This document shows positions 44,258-55,279 of a stretch of DNA of 64,000 nucleotides, in pieces (the first letter of the stretch is position 1; every line of letters starts with the position of its first letter). Source of the stretch: Rosa chinensis (taxonomy: Eukaryota; Streptophyta; Magnoliopsida; Rosales; Rosaceae). The DNA lies in NCBI RefSeq assembly GCF_002994745.2, contig NC_037091.1, positions 39,058,112 to 39,122,111 on the forward strand, in the 5' to 3' direction. A program made the translations under genes and the position numbers. The notes under the pieces are model-generated. The model worked only from the letters and a program-made list of their open reading frames with translations. It searched no databases and had not been told where the DNA came from.

Positions 44258-44643
44258 GGACACATATTAGAGGATGCACCGTCCTCGTGCTCTAATTTGT
44301 GTCCGATTTCTTGGGTCTGCTTCTATAGTCTATGAATACGATCAAATTGTAAGAAATTTGGCTCTTATTTATGGTATTTTTATACATAGAAGAAGGTTCA
44401 CAAATTTCTTACAGAAGTCTAACTCAAAAAAAAAAAAAAAGGATTTCTACAGCAAACGGAAAGGGCATGAGAGTAAAGTTTGGCTGGATGTTCCAAATCT
44501 CTGTAACCGCTTGCATAAACACAAGAGGAAACGCGAAGGGGGTCCTTATGGCAGAAACCACACCTGTCCCTCACATGTATTTCTCGAAGCCAGGCTCGGA
44601 TTCAGCTCCGATCTCACCGAGCCTAGCACTAGCCGTCTAGCCC

Positions 44644-44650
44644 TATAAAT
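44644..44650 (+). promoter_or_regulatory. TATA box, small-gene copy D
   Basis: TATAAATGTGAGCAGAG, followed by a leader of about 180 bp that matches copies A and C. Confidence 0.6.
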
Positions 44651-44849
44651 GTGAGCAGAGCTTCTCAAACAGTTCATGCAAACCATATAGAAGCTCGATC
44701 AGTCTTGCTTAGCTATACAATTGCGAGAGAGAATCAGAGAAGATTAGAGACCTAGATCGAAGATCCCTTTCTCTTTCGGTGTGCATCTTTCCCCTATACT
44801 TGCTAGCTTTCAGCTCATTATTGATTTTGTTGTTCTTCGCTAACACACA

Positions 44850-44892
<43 letters not shown>

Positions 44893-44893
<1 letters not shown>

Positions 44894-45299
44894 GGGCCCT
44901 TCCACTAAGGGACCTCTTTTTTGGTCTTTTATAAGGATAGGGCATTAGACCAACTTTTCGATTACATTTCGGCATCTCAGCCGTTCAGTTTTTAGATCCT
45001 AATGTGTAGATCATTTGTGCAAATTTTCATCCAAATCGGTGATCGTTAAGGTATCAAACTAGAATAAATCAATGAACGAACCAAATCTGTCTAATTTGAA
45101 CCGTTCATACTTATAGTCTTAAGTCGCCGTTTTGAATGTCTTAACGATAATCAATTTGGCTGAAAATTTGCAGGAGTGATCTATACATTTGAACCTAAAA
45201 TCTGAACGGTTAAGATATTAAAATATGATCGAAAAGTTGGTCTAATGCCCTATTCCTAGAAAAAAAAACAGAAAAAATGAATCCCTCACTAAAAAGGCC

Positions 45300-45301
<2 letters not shown>
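44893..45301. mobile_element. MITE 1, second copy
   Basis: Counterpart of 42649-43057 within the duplication. A separate right-end remnant (CCCTCACTAAAAAGGCCCT) sits at 49152-49171 beyond the nested insertions. Confidence 0.75.
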
Positions 45302-45332
<31 letters not shown>

Positions 45333-45333
<1 letters not shown>

Positions 45334-45723
45334 TTTCTAATTTCACAAGTTTAGTCCCTGTACTTCAAAATTTCAGACCAATAGGTCATTGCCGTCTAAA
45401 AGTCGCAACAAAATATCTATTATGCCCTCAGTTTTTTTTTTAATAAATTTATTCCTTTCTTTTTTTTTTTTTCAAACAGAAAGAAAGAAAGGAAAAAAAA
45501 CAGAAAGAAAGAAAGGGAAAAAAATTCCTTTTCCAAAAAAAAATAAAATAATTAATTAATTAAAAAAAGAACTGAGGGCATAATAGATATTTCCCCGCGA
45601 CTTTTAGACGGCAAGGACCTATTGGTCTGAAATTTTAAAGTACAAGGATTAAACGTGTGAAATTAAAAGGTCAAAGACTGAAGTGTTTTATGGTCAAAAA
45701 CTCAAGGACTAAACAGTATTTAG

Positions 45724-45727
<4 letters not shown>
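45333..45727. mobile_element. MITE 2, second copy
   Basis: Counterpart of 43106-43500, again between TA runs. Confidence 0.7.
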
Positions 45728-45768
<41 letters not shown>

Positions 45769-45773
<5 letters not shown>

Positions 45774-48700
45774 AATATCACAAATGGTCACTGAACTATA
45801 ACATGTTCGACACTTTGTTCACTCAACTTTTGAATATATCACTTTAGGCATTCAACTTATACACCGTCTATCACTTTAGTCACTGCCGTTAAGTATACCG
45901 TTATAAACTGTTAAATCGAGGGTACTTTTGTCCAATCACTATTTCTATTTAAAAATAAAATAAAATAAAATATTTTACAAATCTCAGCTATCTCTTTCGT
46001 GCTCTTCTCTCATTACTCCTTTTCTCTACTAAGAAATTCAAAGATCTTGATCTGCTTCTTAATGAAATAAGATGGGCATTTTCATATCTTGTTCATTGCC
46101 TTAATCTGGGCTTGAAGTTTGGATAATTTGGTTAAATCACCACCAGATCTGTATATAGCTTTTCAAGCTTTGTTTTTCCCTTCTTTCTGCACTCACCCTC
46201 TCTCTCATCTCATAGCTATTGATGCGCCTGAAAGCAAGCGCATAATTTAACCCTGAAATGTCATTAGTAGTACGTAATAAATAGGGATCGTTCTATTCCG
46301 GGGATTGAGGGTACACCTGTCAATGTAGGACAAACAAACAATTAAAATTAAAACAAAGTAATATATTCACAAAGGTATTTACAATTATAAACATTATTTA
46401 CGAAAATAGGGGGGATTTTGTTTTTGGTTTTCTTTTTCGAAAATAAAAACTAAGTTAACAAAATAATTAAAATGCGAAAACATAAAAATACAAATGGAAT
46501 GTGAGAACAAAGATCAAAACTGACTTATATGATTAAATCGATTCAAGTTCTAACATTGTTCATCATAGTCATGCAAGAGGAGTTGATCATGTGAAACGTT
46601 AAAAGCAAACAATTTCCCATATTTTACTTTTCAATGCTAATTAATCTAAGTGAAAGCACAAAGACTAATTCTATCAAACATGCATTCAAGCCCTAGAAAG
46701 CTAGTCAATCACAACATGTTCAACGCAATAAGCACCTAGAAAGGCTATCAACTCAAGTGTGCAACTTAGTATGAAAAAGTCCACCTAATTGCAATCCTCT
46801 TTGATTAAATTCGGTTTTTGCACAAAACCTTTACTACTTATTGATTCAAGAACACAAAACCAAAAAGTTGATTCATGTTCTCAAATTCGTAGCACCAATC
46901 ATATAAAAACCCTAAGTGTTTGCAACCACATAAGATTAAAATACAAAAGTTATCTATCATGCAAATTTAATCAAACACTCACACAAAAGCAACCATAAAT
47001 CGCAATATATGAATCTGAAATTACCAATTAATCATAAAAATTCCAGAAATAATACTTTGTTCATACATATAGGTCAACTAGTTCATAACCAACGAAATTC
47101 AAAGAAAAGGTTACAAAGGAGAATCGGATTACACCGTGGATGAAGATGAGATGAACAAATTGAGGAGGTGGTCTCTTGAATCTCGAAAGCAAGCTTCAAG
47201 GATGGTGATGGAGGATGATGCTCACGGCGATTCTTCTTCTTCCTTTGGCCTTGCTTGAACTCGTGGAGATGACTAGAGGGTGGTAGAACTCACGGCTAGG
47301 CTAGAGAGAGTTTTCTGATTTTTTTTCTAAAGTGTAAAACACAAAGGAGAGGAACCCTTGACGTTGAGAAGAATGGAGAATATATAGGGAACGGCCTCTT
47401 GGTCTCCAAGCCGTGCAAACCTCATGGAATTAATCTGAAAATTCCACATAATTTCCTCCAATAATATCTTGCCAAATAAGCCCTATGAGGTGGTCCAACC
47501 AATCACAAAATTCCAATATTAATTCCCTAAATAATCTTGCCGAAATATATAGAGATATTTTCTGATTTTATGCTTTTAAATTCGGCCAAAACTCTTTAGG
47601 GAATGTAGGAATGTATCTAGACTTCTTTTGAGCTTTTCTTGGTCTCCACCTTTTTCTCTTTCCTTTTATTTCTCCCTAGAATATCTCTTGGCGTCATCTT
47701 TGCTAGGGTTTCACGTTATTCCTCCTTTATCTCATAGCTTTGGACGGCAAACCCCCAAGATAATCTCCAAGTGTATTTTCCTTCCATAACAATTACCCTA
47801 GAAAATCTCAACCGAAATTCTCTTTGATAATTTCTGATTTTCACGCCACTTCCTTGTTTCTCTCTTGACTTTGGAAGGCAAACATCTCTAGGTTTTCTTC
47901 ATTGCGTCACAAATCCTAATTGCATGGGCTTTTGTGGGCCTTTGATCCATTTGCCGAAAATCCACTTCATTCTTAAGAGTTCTTGGGCCTTGTTGCTTCT
48001 CATTCAAGCCTTGTCACCTCCCAACGTCATAACACTTCATTTTTCCATTTCTTTTTCATAGTAACGTTGGAAACTTCATTGGTGAGCTTTCCTCCTTTTC
48101 GCTGGGTTTCCTGGTTGGACCAGGAAAACTTCTTTTCTTCATTTCTGCTCATTTCTGTGGCTCATTGTTCTTCATCTTTGCTCCCCTTAATGTTCGCAAG
48201 TTCCTCTTTCCATTTGTGAGCTCATTTCCACTTTTTAGCTCCGAGGTCCTGAAAATAGAAACTAGTAAGAAAAATAGAAACTTTCCTAAAATGAAAAATG
48301 GCAACTTTCCTAAACTGAAAATGGGAAACTTTCTAAAAATGAGAAATAGAAATTACCGAAAATGAAAACTTACTAAAAATGATAAATAAAAACTACAAAA
48401 ATAGAAACTTTCTACAAATAGGAACTTTCCCAATCAAAGAATGGAAACTTTCCTAAACAGAGTTTTATTAAGGAAATAACGCAGAAAATGTAGGGAAATG
48501 CAGTTAAAACGTCGCATTAAAATGCTCCTATCAGCTATCATCATGGATTCATGGCTGAGATAATTGATTTTCATCCCTTATCTCCACAAGCCCATCTCTT
48601 TCAGACCTCTTCAACCTGGCCTCCCATATCTTTGTGAATTCTCTGACAATTGCAAAGCTACCAAATCGGCAAGTGTTCAGATCTTAATTTTCTGTGATTT

Positions 48701-49108
48701 GCTTACCTTGGATCTAAGTGTTTAGATCTTGGTTCAGTTTCAGATTCTCAATAGCTTGATAACATGATTTGGATATCTGGAATTTGATTCAATGGGGGCT
48801 TATGAAAATTGGGTTCATCAGTTCATGGCTCCATGGGAAGAAAGAGATGAGGAGAGAGAAACGATTAAAGAACAGAAAAAGTTAAAAAAAAAAAGGAAAA
48901 CGAAAGATGAAGTTAATCTTTTTAGTAAGTTGACCAAAATAACCCTAACAGATTATATTATTTACAAGATTTTAACAGATAAAATAGACGGAAATAGACT
49001 AAATGACTAAAGTGATAGATGGTACATAAGTTGAGTGACTAAAGTAATATATTTAAAAGTTTGGTGACCAAAATGTCGAACAGGTTATAGTTCAGTGACC
49101 ATTTGTGA

Positions 49109-49114
<6 letters not shown>
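45769..49114. mobile_element. Mutator-like element split by a solo LTR
   Basis: Inverted ends GGTAAATATCACAAATGG / CCATTTGTGATATTTA with matching sequence inside (GGTCACTGAACTATAAC; ACTAAAGTGATAGA...). Net of the LTR at 46220-48533 it is about 1.0 kb. The interior (CAAGATCTTGATC-like text, GATTCATGGCTGAGATAAT, GGGTTCATCAGTTC) looks like possible captured host DNA but I cannot name a source. Flanked by TA repeats, so the target duplication is ambiguous. Confidence 0.7.
46220..48533 (-). mobile_element. Solo LTR (tRNA-Asp-primed gypsy family), TSD GCTAT
   Basis: TGATGCGCCTGAAAGC ... GCTCCTATCA, exact 5-bp duplication GCTAT (46215-46219, 48534-48538), 2314 bp. Homologous to 36573-38484. A short internal repeat (GAAAATGGCAACTTTCCTAAA-like units) fills about 48250-48460. 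Short plus-strand frames inside have no family likeness. Confidence 0.88.
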
Positions 49115-49139
<25 letters not shown>

Positions 49140-49151
49140 GTTTAGAAAAAA

Positions 49152-49171
49152 CCCTCACTAAAAAGGCCCTA
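49152..49171. mobile_element. MITE 1 right-end remnant
   Basis: CCCTCACTAAAAAGGCCCT, the terminal repeat of MITE 1, directly before the ATATATGTGTG that resumes the putative leader intron of copy D. Confidence 0.65.
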
Positions 49172-49228
49172 TATATGTGTGTGTGTGTTATTTCTGGTAG
49201 GTGTTCGTTGAATATATGTATACATGTA

Positions 49229-49402
49229 ATGGAGAATTCGATCACTGAGACCTGGAGGTTTCTATCTCCGTCACCGCCGAAGCAATTTCGGGGGAGATTA
49301 CTAAACGAGCCTCGTCGTGCTCATGCGCCGAGTACTGAATCTTCCAAGTTGAGGTCTCCATCTCCCTCACCCTTAGACAACAAGCCAAGGAAGCGGGGCT
49401 AG
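49229..49402 (+). CDS. Small gene copy D, 57-aa basic ORF of unknown function
   Basis: An acceptor-like TTTCTGGTAG lies just upstream (49191-49200). The ATG at 49229 follows and opens MENSITETWRFLSPSPP, rich in Ser, Pro and Arg, ending SPLDNKPRKRG. The last residues resemble a nuclear-localisation-type basic cluster; nothing else is recognisable. The promoter and leader of this copy are at 44644-44845, so the putative intron of about 4.3 kb is almost entirely transposons. The ORF is followed by GGAAATCGGGCACATATCAG, present twice (49407, 49468). Copies A and B are homologous at DNA level. Confidence 0.4.
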   Translation: MENSITETWRFLSPSPPKQFRGRLLNEPRRAHAPSTESSKLRSPSPSPLDNKPRKRG

Positions 49403-50430
49403 GAAATCGGGCACATATCAGAGAAGGATATCTTTGCTTCTTGTCGTTCCTTCATCAGAGAAGGAAATCGGGCACATATCAGTGTAAATTATGCAGTAAT
49501 TATTTGGAGGTTGGATGAGAGTAATGATAGTTGCAAAAGAAGCAAGCAATTAAGATACTTAAATCTATTCCCCCTAAATGTAAATTACGTAGTGATACAT
49601 CGTGACTAGCTTGGAGGTTCAATCTATTAATGATAGTTTGTGATCAGTTTTCATTATTCCTGTAATGTGCATGCAACTCTTTACTGGAAACATTTTTTAT
49701 GATTACATTAGCAAACTCGTGATATCTCTACATTGTTTACCAAGTCAAACGCATATAAAATGTAGTCCATATCGACATTCTCTAATAGACCTGAAAACAG
49801 ATAACACTCGATGCAACATTCTGTACCGATTTGATTGAAAGGAGAGAACAGCCATCAGTCTCTCCTATTTCCTTATTTTCTTGTATTTCATTGATAATAG
49901 TTCAAATCTAAAAGTAAGAATCTATCGGAATTCAAGTTGATCAGCATATTGATGCTGTAACAATGTGCATGTTGTTTAAGGATTGTGTCTATTTCTGAAT
50001 GACGATGATGTTATCTTAATGTACTATGTATGTTTCAAGCAACGACAAAATTGTTCGTTAGAATGAAATTAGAGAGTTATCCTACATGCCTTTACATTCG
50101 AAACAACGACGAAAGTATTGGGGTCTACCGAATTGAACTAATGACACTATTATTCCTCTAATTCACCATACCATTACTTCATCAAGACCTTAATTATGAA
50201 CTAGGATGCATACAATCCTTTTGCTTTTATATGTTTATAGGTCTTTTTATTACCAGTATTATACTAAACTGTAAGCATTTGGGCGTTAGTGGAGTACCTG
50301 CTTAACTATTTGGGGATGTACACAAGTATATGGTTACACTTGTCAAAGTCCTTCTCCCTTTTTCTTCCGGTAATTTTGAGAAGGATTTCTGCAAAAGGGG
50401 AAGGTTACTACTGCACCAAGAATAATATAC
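49403..50430. other. 3' region of small-gene copy D
   Basis: No ORF of note. 49560-49730 matches 32635-32800 after copy A. A direct 20-bp repeat (GGAAATCGGGCACATATCAG) lies at 49407-49426 and 49468-49487. Confidence 0.45.
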
Positions 50431-50437
50431 AAAAATG

Positions 50438-50770
50438 CAAAACTTGATTTTATTTTTTTTTCTTCCATAACCGTCATATATACAAACTCAGGAATCAACA
50501 AAAGTAGTGCACTCACACAATTTTCAAGAACTGTAATTATGGAGTAGAAGAAAACGTTCAAACTGTGTACGTTACTGCAGTCTGGCAACTTAAGGGATTT
50601 GAATTCAAACCTTGATTTTGTTTTTGTTCTTCCATAACTGTCACATATACAAACTCAGGAGCAACAAAAGTAGTGCAATCACACAATTTTCAAGAACTGT
50701 AGTTATGAAATAGAAAAAAACGTTCAAGCTATGTGTACGTTACTGCAGAGGCCACTGGCAAATTTTGGGG
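50438..50770 (+). repeat. Repeated 3' segment, two units
   Basis: Two units, each with AAACTTGATTTT, CTTCCATAAC(C/T)GTCA, TACAAACTCAGGA, CAACAAAAGTAGTGCA and TTTCAAGAACTGTA, at about 50438-50585 and 50609-50770. Further units lie at 51832-51990, 52025-52115 (partial) and 52196-52370, and a diverged one follows copy A at 35806. Confidence 0.8.
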
Positions 50771-51532
50771 ATGCTCACATTTGAAATCAAACATGGCCAA
50801 ATCTGAATCAGGCTGGGACTAAACTTCGATTATTAGATTTTACGCATTACAAGTGTTTGGAGCTGATTGAGCCAGCTATTGAGGGAAGGACTGCCACTGA
50901 TGTATGAGTGTAACCTAGAGAGATTGAAGACCATCCAGGGTCTATAATGGTCCATGCATGTAATTACTTGAATAATGAATGAAAGGAAATAATTACCGGC
51001 GTTTTTGTCCTCAATAATATGTGTAACAGTTTTAGAAGTTTAACTTCTTTTATGAAAAGTATTCGTGCCTGGGTTAAAGACTTAAAGGAATCCAACAGAC
51101 TCATTAGAAATGAAGAATCTCATATATTTCACAACGTGTACAGAAAGCAAATCTTACTAATAGCCGTGGCAAAGATGAAGTTTAAAGGGAAGTTCATCAT
51201 ATTCAAACAACAACAGAAGTGTTCCTTGTAATGAAATTACTATTCATCAGTTATTAATCTCAATGAAACAATACAGTGAAAGGGCATTCCGAATCATGCT
51301 CTAAATTTAGGATTTGAACCTCTTGCATCGGATATTAGAGACCCGCATTCTACCAAATTGAACTAACATCGGTTTATAATTCTACTGATTCACCTCTGTC
51401 ATTACTTGATCAGTTCACACTGTAAATATGAACTACGGTACATAAATTAGTGTGCTTTTATCTTAACTATAAGCATTTGGGGATATATAGTAACTTGGTA
51501 AGTCGAATACCTTCTTAACTATTTGGGGATAT
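50771..51532. other. Spacer of the repeated 3' region
   Basis: Contains GGCCAAATCTGAATCAGGCT and GAGATTGAAGACCA, which recur at about 52395-52530 and, diverged, at 36000-36110. This shows block-wise duplication of a longer segment. No gene recognised. Confidence 0.45.
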
Positions 51533-51799
51533 ATGGCGAGTCTTGACAAATTCCTACTTCAACATTATTCTGCTAATTGTGAGTTATCAATTATACGAAG
51601 TACTGGCAGAATGACCAATGCACATATGGCCCAACATCAAATTTTAAACAAGATTTTTCGTATACAGGATGAAAGAGGCAATTTCTTTAAGCTCAACAAC
51701 CACATTTTTCACTTCTTTGGTGGTACATCAGAAGTTCCCAGACCTAAAAATAAGGAAAAAAAAGAAAAAGAAAAAAGGTCTGCTTTAGAACTACTATGA
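51533..51799 (+). CDS. Unrecognised 88-codon ORF
   Basis: MASLDKFLLQHYSANCELS ... GGTSEVPRPKNKEKKEKEK. An Asn/His/Phe-containing middle and a Lys/Glu-rich end. No known domain, no upstream promoter match, and it lies between repeat units. It may be chance. Confidence 0.15.
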   Translation: MASLDKFLLQHYSANCELSIIRSTGRMTNAHMAQHQILNKIFRIQDERGNFFKLNNHIFHFFGGTSEVPRPKNKEKKEKEKRSALELL

Positions 51800-51831
51800 G
51801 CTGTATCAGTAGCAAGCAGCAGTGCAAAACT

Positions 51832-52370
51832 GCAAAACATGATTTTTGTTTTGTTTTTCCATAACCGTCACTTATACAAACTCAGGAAGCAACAAAAATG
51901 GTGCACTCTAGCAACTTTCAAGAACTGTAATTACGAAGCAGAGGATAGCACTCAAATACAGGTACGTTTCTGTTGTGATCTCTCGCAAATTAAGAAATGG
52001 TTCACATTTGAATTTAAACCAGAGTAGTGGACTCACACAATTCTCAAGAACTGTAATTATGAAGCAAAACACTCAAATTAAGGGTACGTTACCACAGAGA
52101 CCTCACGCAAATTAAGGGTACGTTGCTCCGTTTTCTCTTTTCTTGTAAATTTGAGAAGAGTTTAGGTAGTAACTCACCAAGATAATTTAAAACTGCAAAA
52201 CTTGATTTTCGTTTTGTTCTTCCATAACCGTCACAGACACAAACAATTGCAAACTCAGGAAGCAACAAAAGTAGTGCATGCACTCGAACAATTTCTCATG
52301 AATTGTAATTATGGAGCAGAAGAAAACAGTCAAATTACGGATACGTTTTCAAAGACCTCTCGAAAATTAA
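51832..52370 (+). repeat. Repeated 3' segment, three more units
   Basis: Units at about 51832-51990, 52025-52115 (partial) and 52196-52370 repeat CTTCCATAACCGTCAC, CAAACTCAGGAAGCAACAAA and TCAAGAACTGTAATTATG. Spacing and divergence vary, so they arose by several separate duplications. Confidence 0.8.
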
Positions 52371-52745
52371 GGGGATGCTCACAATTGAAGTTAAACATGG
52401 CCAAACCTGAATCAGGCTCGGACTGAGCTTTGGTCTATCAGATTCTCAGCGTTACAAACGTTAAAAGCTGATCCAACCAGCTATAGAGGCAAGGATTGCC
52501 ACAGATGTATGAAGTAGAGATTGAAGACCAGTAGACCACTCAGGGTCTCTATGGTAAATTCATGTAATTACTTGCCAAACTTTTAGCTCTGCATCCCTAC
52601 TATCTGTTGTGTGATAAAGAACACAAGTAAAATTAGCTAGTAATACTGTCAAAGCTAGGTATATATAGACTGCAAATTGATCATCTAATATGGTATATAG
52701 TACTAGACTCCAAACACACCCTATGAGTGTGGATAATTACGTGGG

Positions 52746-52958
52746 TGTTGAAGGAAGTCGACATCATGTGTGCCTCTTCAAACTAGGGTTTAGTCCTAGA
52801 ATTGTAATAGGAGAAGGTTTTAGATTTCCTAGTTATGTTCGGATTCTATGACGTTGCATGTACTCTGTAAATCCTTATATCAAGGGCTCCTATTATCAAT
52901 AATAGAACACACATAATTCTCTCATCAATCTCTCTGCAAATCATATTTTCCTTAAACA
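52746..52958 (+). repeat. 5' LTR of second copia element
   Basis: 213 bp, TG...CA. Its reverse complement is partly present at 58775-58916 and 59016-59037. Confidence 0.85.
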
Positions 52959-53934
52959 CGTTATCAGCAGGAGCCCTAATCCTAGCCCTAAAAGAGAAAA
53001 AAAAAAACCCTAAAATCTCTCCCCACCAAAACTGCCGCAAGAACCCAAACATGACTGAGCCTATCCTCGGCCACCTACTGCCCCACCTGCACGCCTGCCA
53101 CCTGCCGCAAGCCTCCTTGCTGCCCCTGCAACCAACTCACCCAGCACCTAGCCCAACGCTCGCCTGCCAGCCTGCCCCTGCGCTTACACCTGTGCGCTGC
53201 TGCCCTGCAGCGTCCCTGATGCCACTACGCTCCTACCGCACACCCAGCGCGCCCGTGCGCCTGCCAGCCCACCAAGCAAAGCTCCCACGCTCCTGCAGCC
53301 CCTGCCGCCCCGCAACTCACTGCAGCCCTGCGTTCCATCCTTCTACCACGACCAGGATTGCAAACCGGTTGCAATCCTTGCTTAGGATCGAACAGCCACT
53401 GCAATCCTAGCTGAGGATCGAACAACCACTGCAATCTTAGCTCAGGATAGAACAGTCACTACAATCCTAGCTTAGGATTGAATCGTTACCACCGCTGCAA
53501 GCCTCGCTTCATCATCTCCTCGGTTAGCTTCGCTCCATCACGCCTGCATCAACACGCGCGTGACTCAAACCCCGAATCAACAAGTAAGTTTTTGAGATTA
53601 AAGTTCCTGCTTTCTTGTCTTTTAAATTTCTTTATTTGCTGCAGGATTTGCAATATATGAACATGGATTCGATTATTTAATAAGCGGAATTGTGGGGATT
53701 CACGCTAAACGAACTAAGAGCGTTCGTAATCAATGAACTAAGAGTGTTCATAATATTCGGACTAAGAGCCGCAAGCATCAAATTGTGACCATATTAAACA
53801 TCAATGTTTCGGTCTAATCCAAATATTCTTGGAAATCGATTTCTTGGTAACATAGTTCGGAAATCTTATTATTATTAGTTTTCGTGGAAGTTTAGCTCCG
53901 AAACTAATTCGTTCTTGTTTCACCCTTTTTCAGG
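52959..53934 (+). other. Untranslated leader of second copia element
   Basis: C-rich leader with a four-fold imperfect repeat of about 29 bp (AGGATCGAACAGCCACTGCAAT-like, 53355-53480), then AT-rich sequence with CTAAGAGC(G/C) repeats. The proline/alanine-rich open frame at 53051-53410 is a composition effect. Confidence 0.6.
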
Positions 53935-54657
53935 ATGTCAAACTTGAACATACTCAATTTTGTTCCATTGGATTATGCAGGCAAAAGATACCTAATGTGG
54001 GCTCAGGATGTTGAGCTCCACCTTATTGCCCGTGACTTATTGCATACAATCCAAAAGCTTTGTCATAAAGGAACTGCTCCAGACCCTCAAACTGAGATCG
54101 ACAATTCTAGGGTACTTGCCCTAATGATGCATAACATGGATAGGGACCTCAGGTTTGAGTTCATGAATGAGGATAGCGCTATAAAGCTTTGGCAAGCGCT
54201 TCGTGAACGTTATGGCCATGTTCGTGACTCCATCCCTCCGAATTTAGAAGCAGAATGGAATGATCTTCACTTCTCTGACTTTGATACAGTCATACAATTT
54301 TATTCGGAAGCTCTCCGCATCACAACAATGATGCGCTTCTGTGGCAAGACGATCACAGAAGAACAATTGATTGAGAAAACCCTCAATACCTTCCCTGTCT
54401 ATGCTATGAGATCCTGTGATTTATTTCGGACTCATATAAATGCAAGACGGATCACAAGCTTTCAACAGCTTATTGAAGCTATGGAAATTGCTGAAAGGCA
54501 AGGCAACGAGCTTTTGAGAAGAGAAATTGATAGGCTTCGAGATAGCTATCTAGAGCATCGTCCCATGGCTAGAAAAAGTCGCCATAGACGTCATGATCCA
54601 TATGATCGAAATGCTCATGAAGGTAGACGCCAAAAGGTAAAAATCATACCACCGTAG
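53935..54657 (+). pseudogene. copia gag (UBN2 domain), truncated before zinc knuckle
   Basis: MSNLNILNFVPLDYAGKRY, then MWAQDVELHL, MMHNMDRDLRFEFMNEDS, LWQALRERYGHVRDSIPP, ALRITTMMRFCGKTITEEQ and LIEKTLNTFP. This is the UBN2 gag fold seen in the first element, open for 240 codons to a Lys/Arg-rich end (KSRHRRHDPYD). The stop at 54655 comes before a zinc knuckle can be read. It is the best-preserved ORF of the element. Confidence 0.88.
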
Positions 54658-55279
54658 GAGCCGTGACTTTGAGGGACGAAGGGTTGGAAACCATAGAGCC
54701 AACATTGGCCATGATCATAATTTTCCAACGCCTTCGGTCCTAGGGACCATGCATATTGCGCCAATGCGCCTCAATCAAGGGAGAATCCTCTTCATGGTGT
54801 CTATTTCTGATATGGAACGTCTGATCAATGGACCTGAGTTTCCAATGTACCTAAGAAGGTAGCCGCCTCATGGCGATCATGACATCGAGTTCAAGAAGAC
54901 TTTAAATCTGGCGATGAAGAAAAAAATGCCGCAGATTTTTATTGTTGTCTTTTATTTCCAAGAATTATGTAATGGCAGTAATGACATTTTGTATTAACTC
55001 TTTCTCTCTAGGCTCACCTAATTAAGTATGATGTCTAGGAAAGTAATTGAGATTAGTGGTACGTACTTAAGAGAGCCTCGCTCGACCGACATCTCTTTCT
55101 ACTTTCCTGGTCATATTTGATTGGAGTAACCGAACGGATTGAGTGACTACAATCTGTCTAAGTTTGATTTCATTTTGGATTAGACTTTGGTTAAAGAAAC
55201 TTTGATGTAATCATTGGCTATTAATAAAGTGTCGATTCTTTTACTTAATGTCTTGGACATACCTTAATTCGAACTTTAT

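Larger units (their letters stand above)
44258..46133 (+). repeat. Segmental duplication, copy 2 (1876 bp)
   Basis: Same content as 42016-43892, but here the Mutator-like element continues to its right end and the small gene keeps its coding exon. Copy 2 is therefore the fuller, probably parental, version. Confidence 0.92.

Noticed and set aside
53051..53410. Proline/alanine-rich 119-codon ORF
   Set aside because: Lies in the C-rich leader between LTR and gag of the copia element; low-complexity shadow frame.
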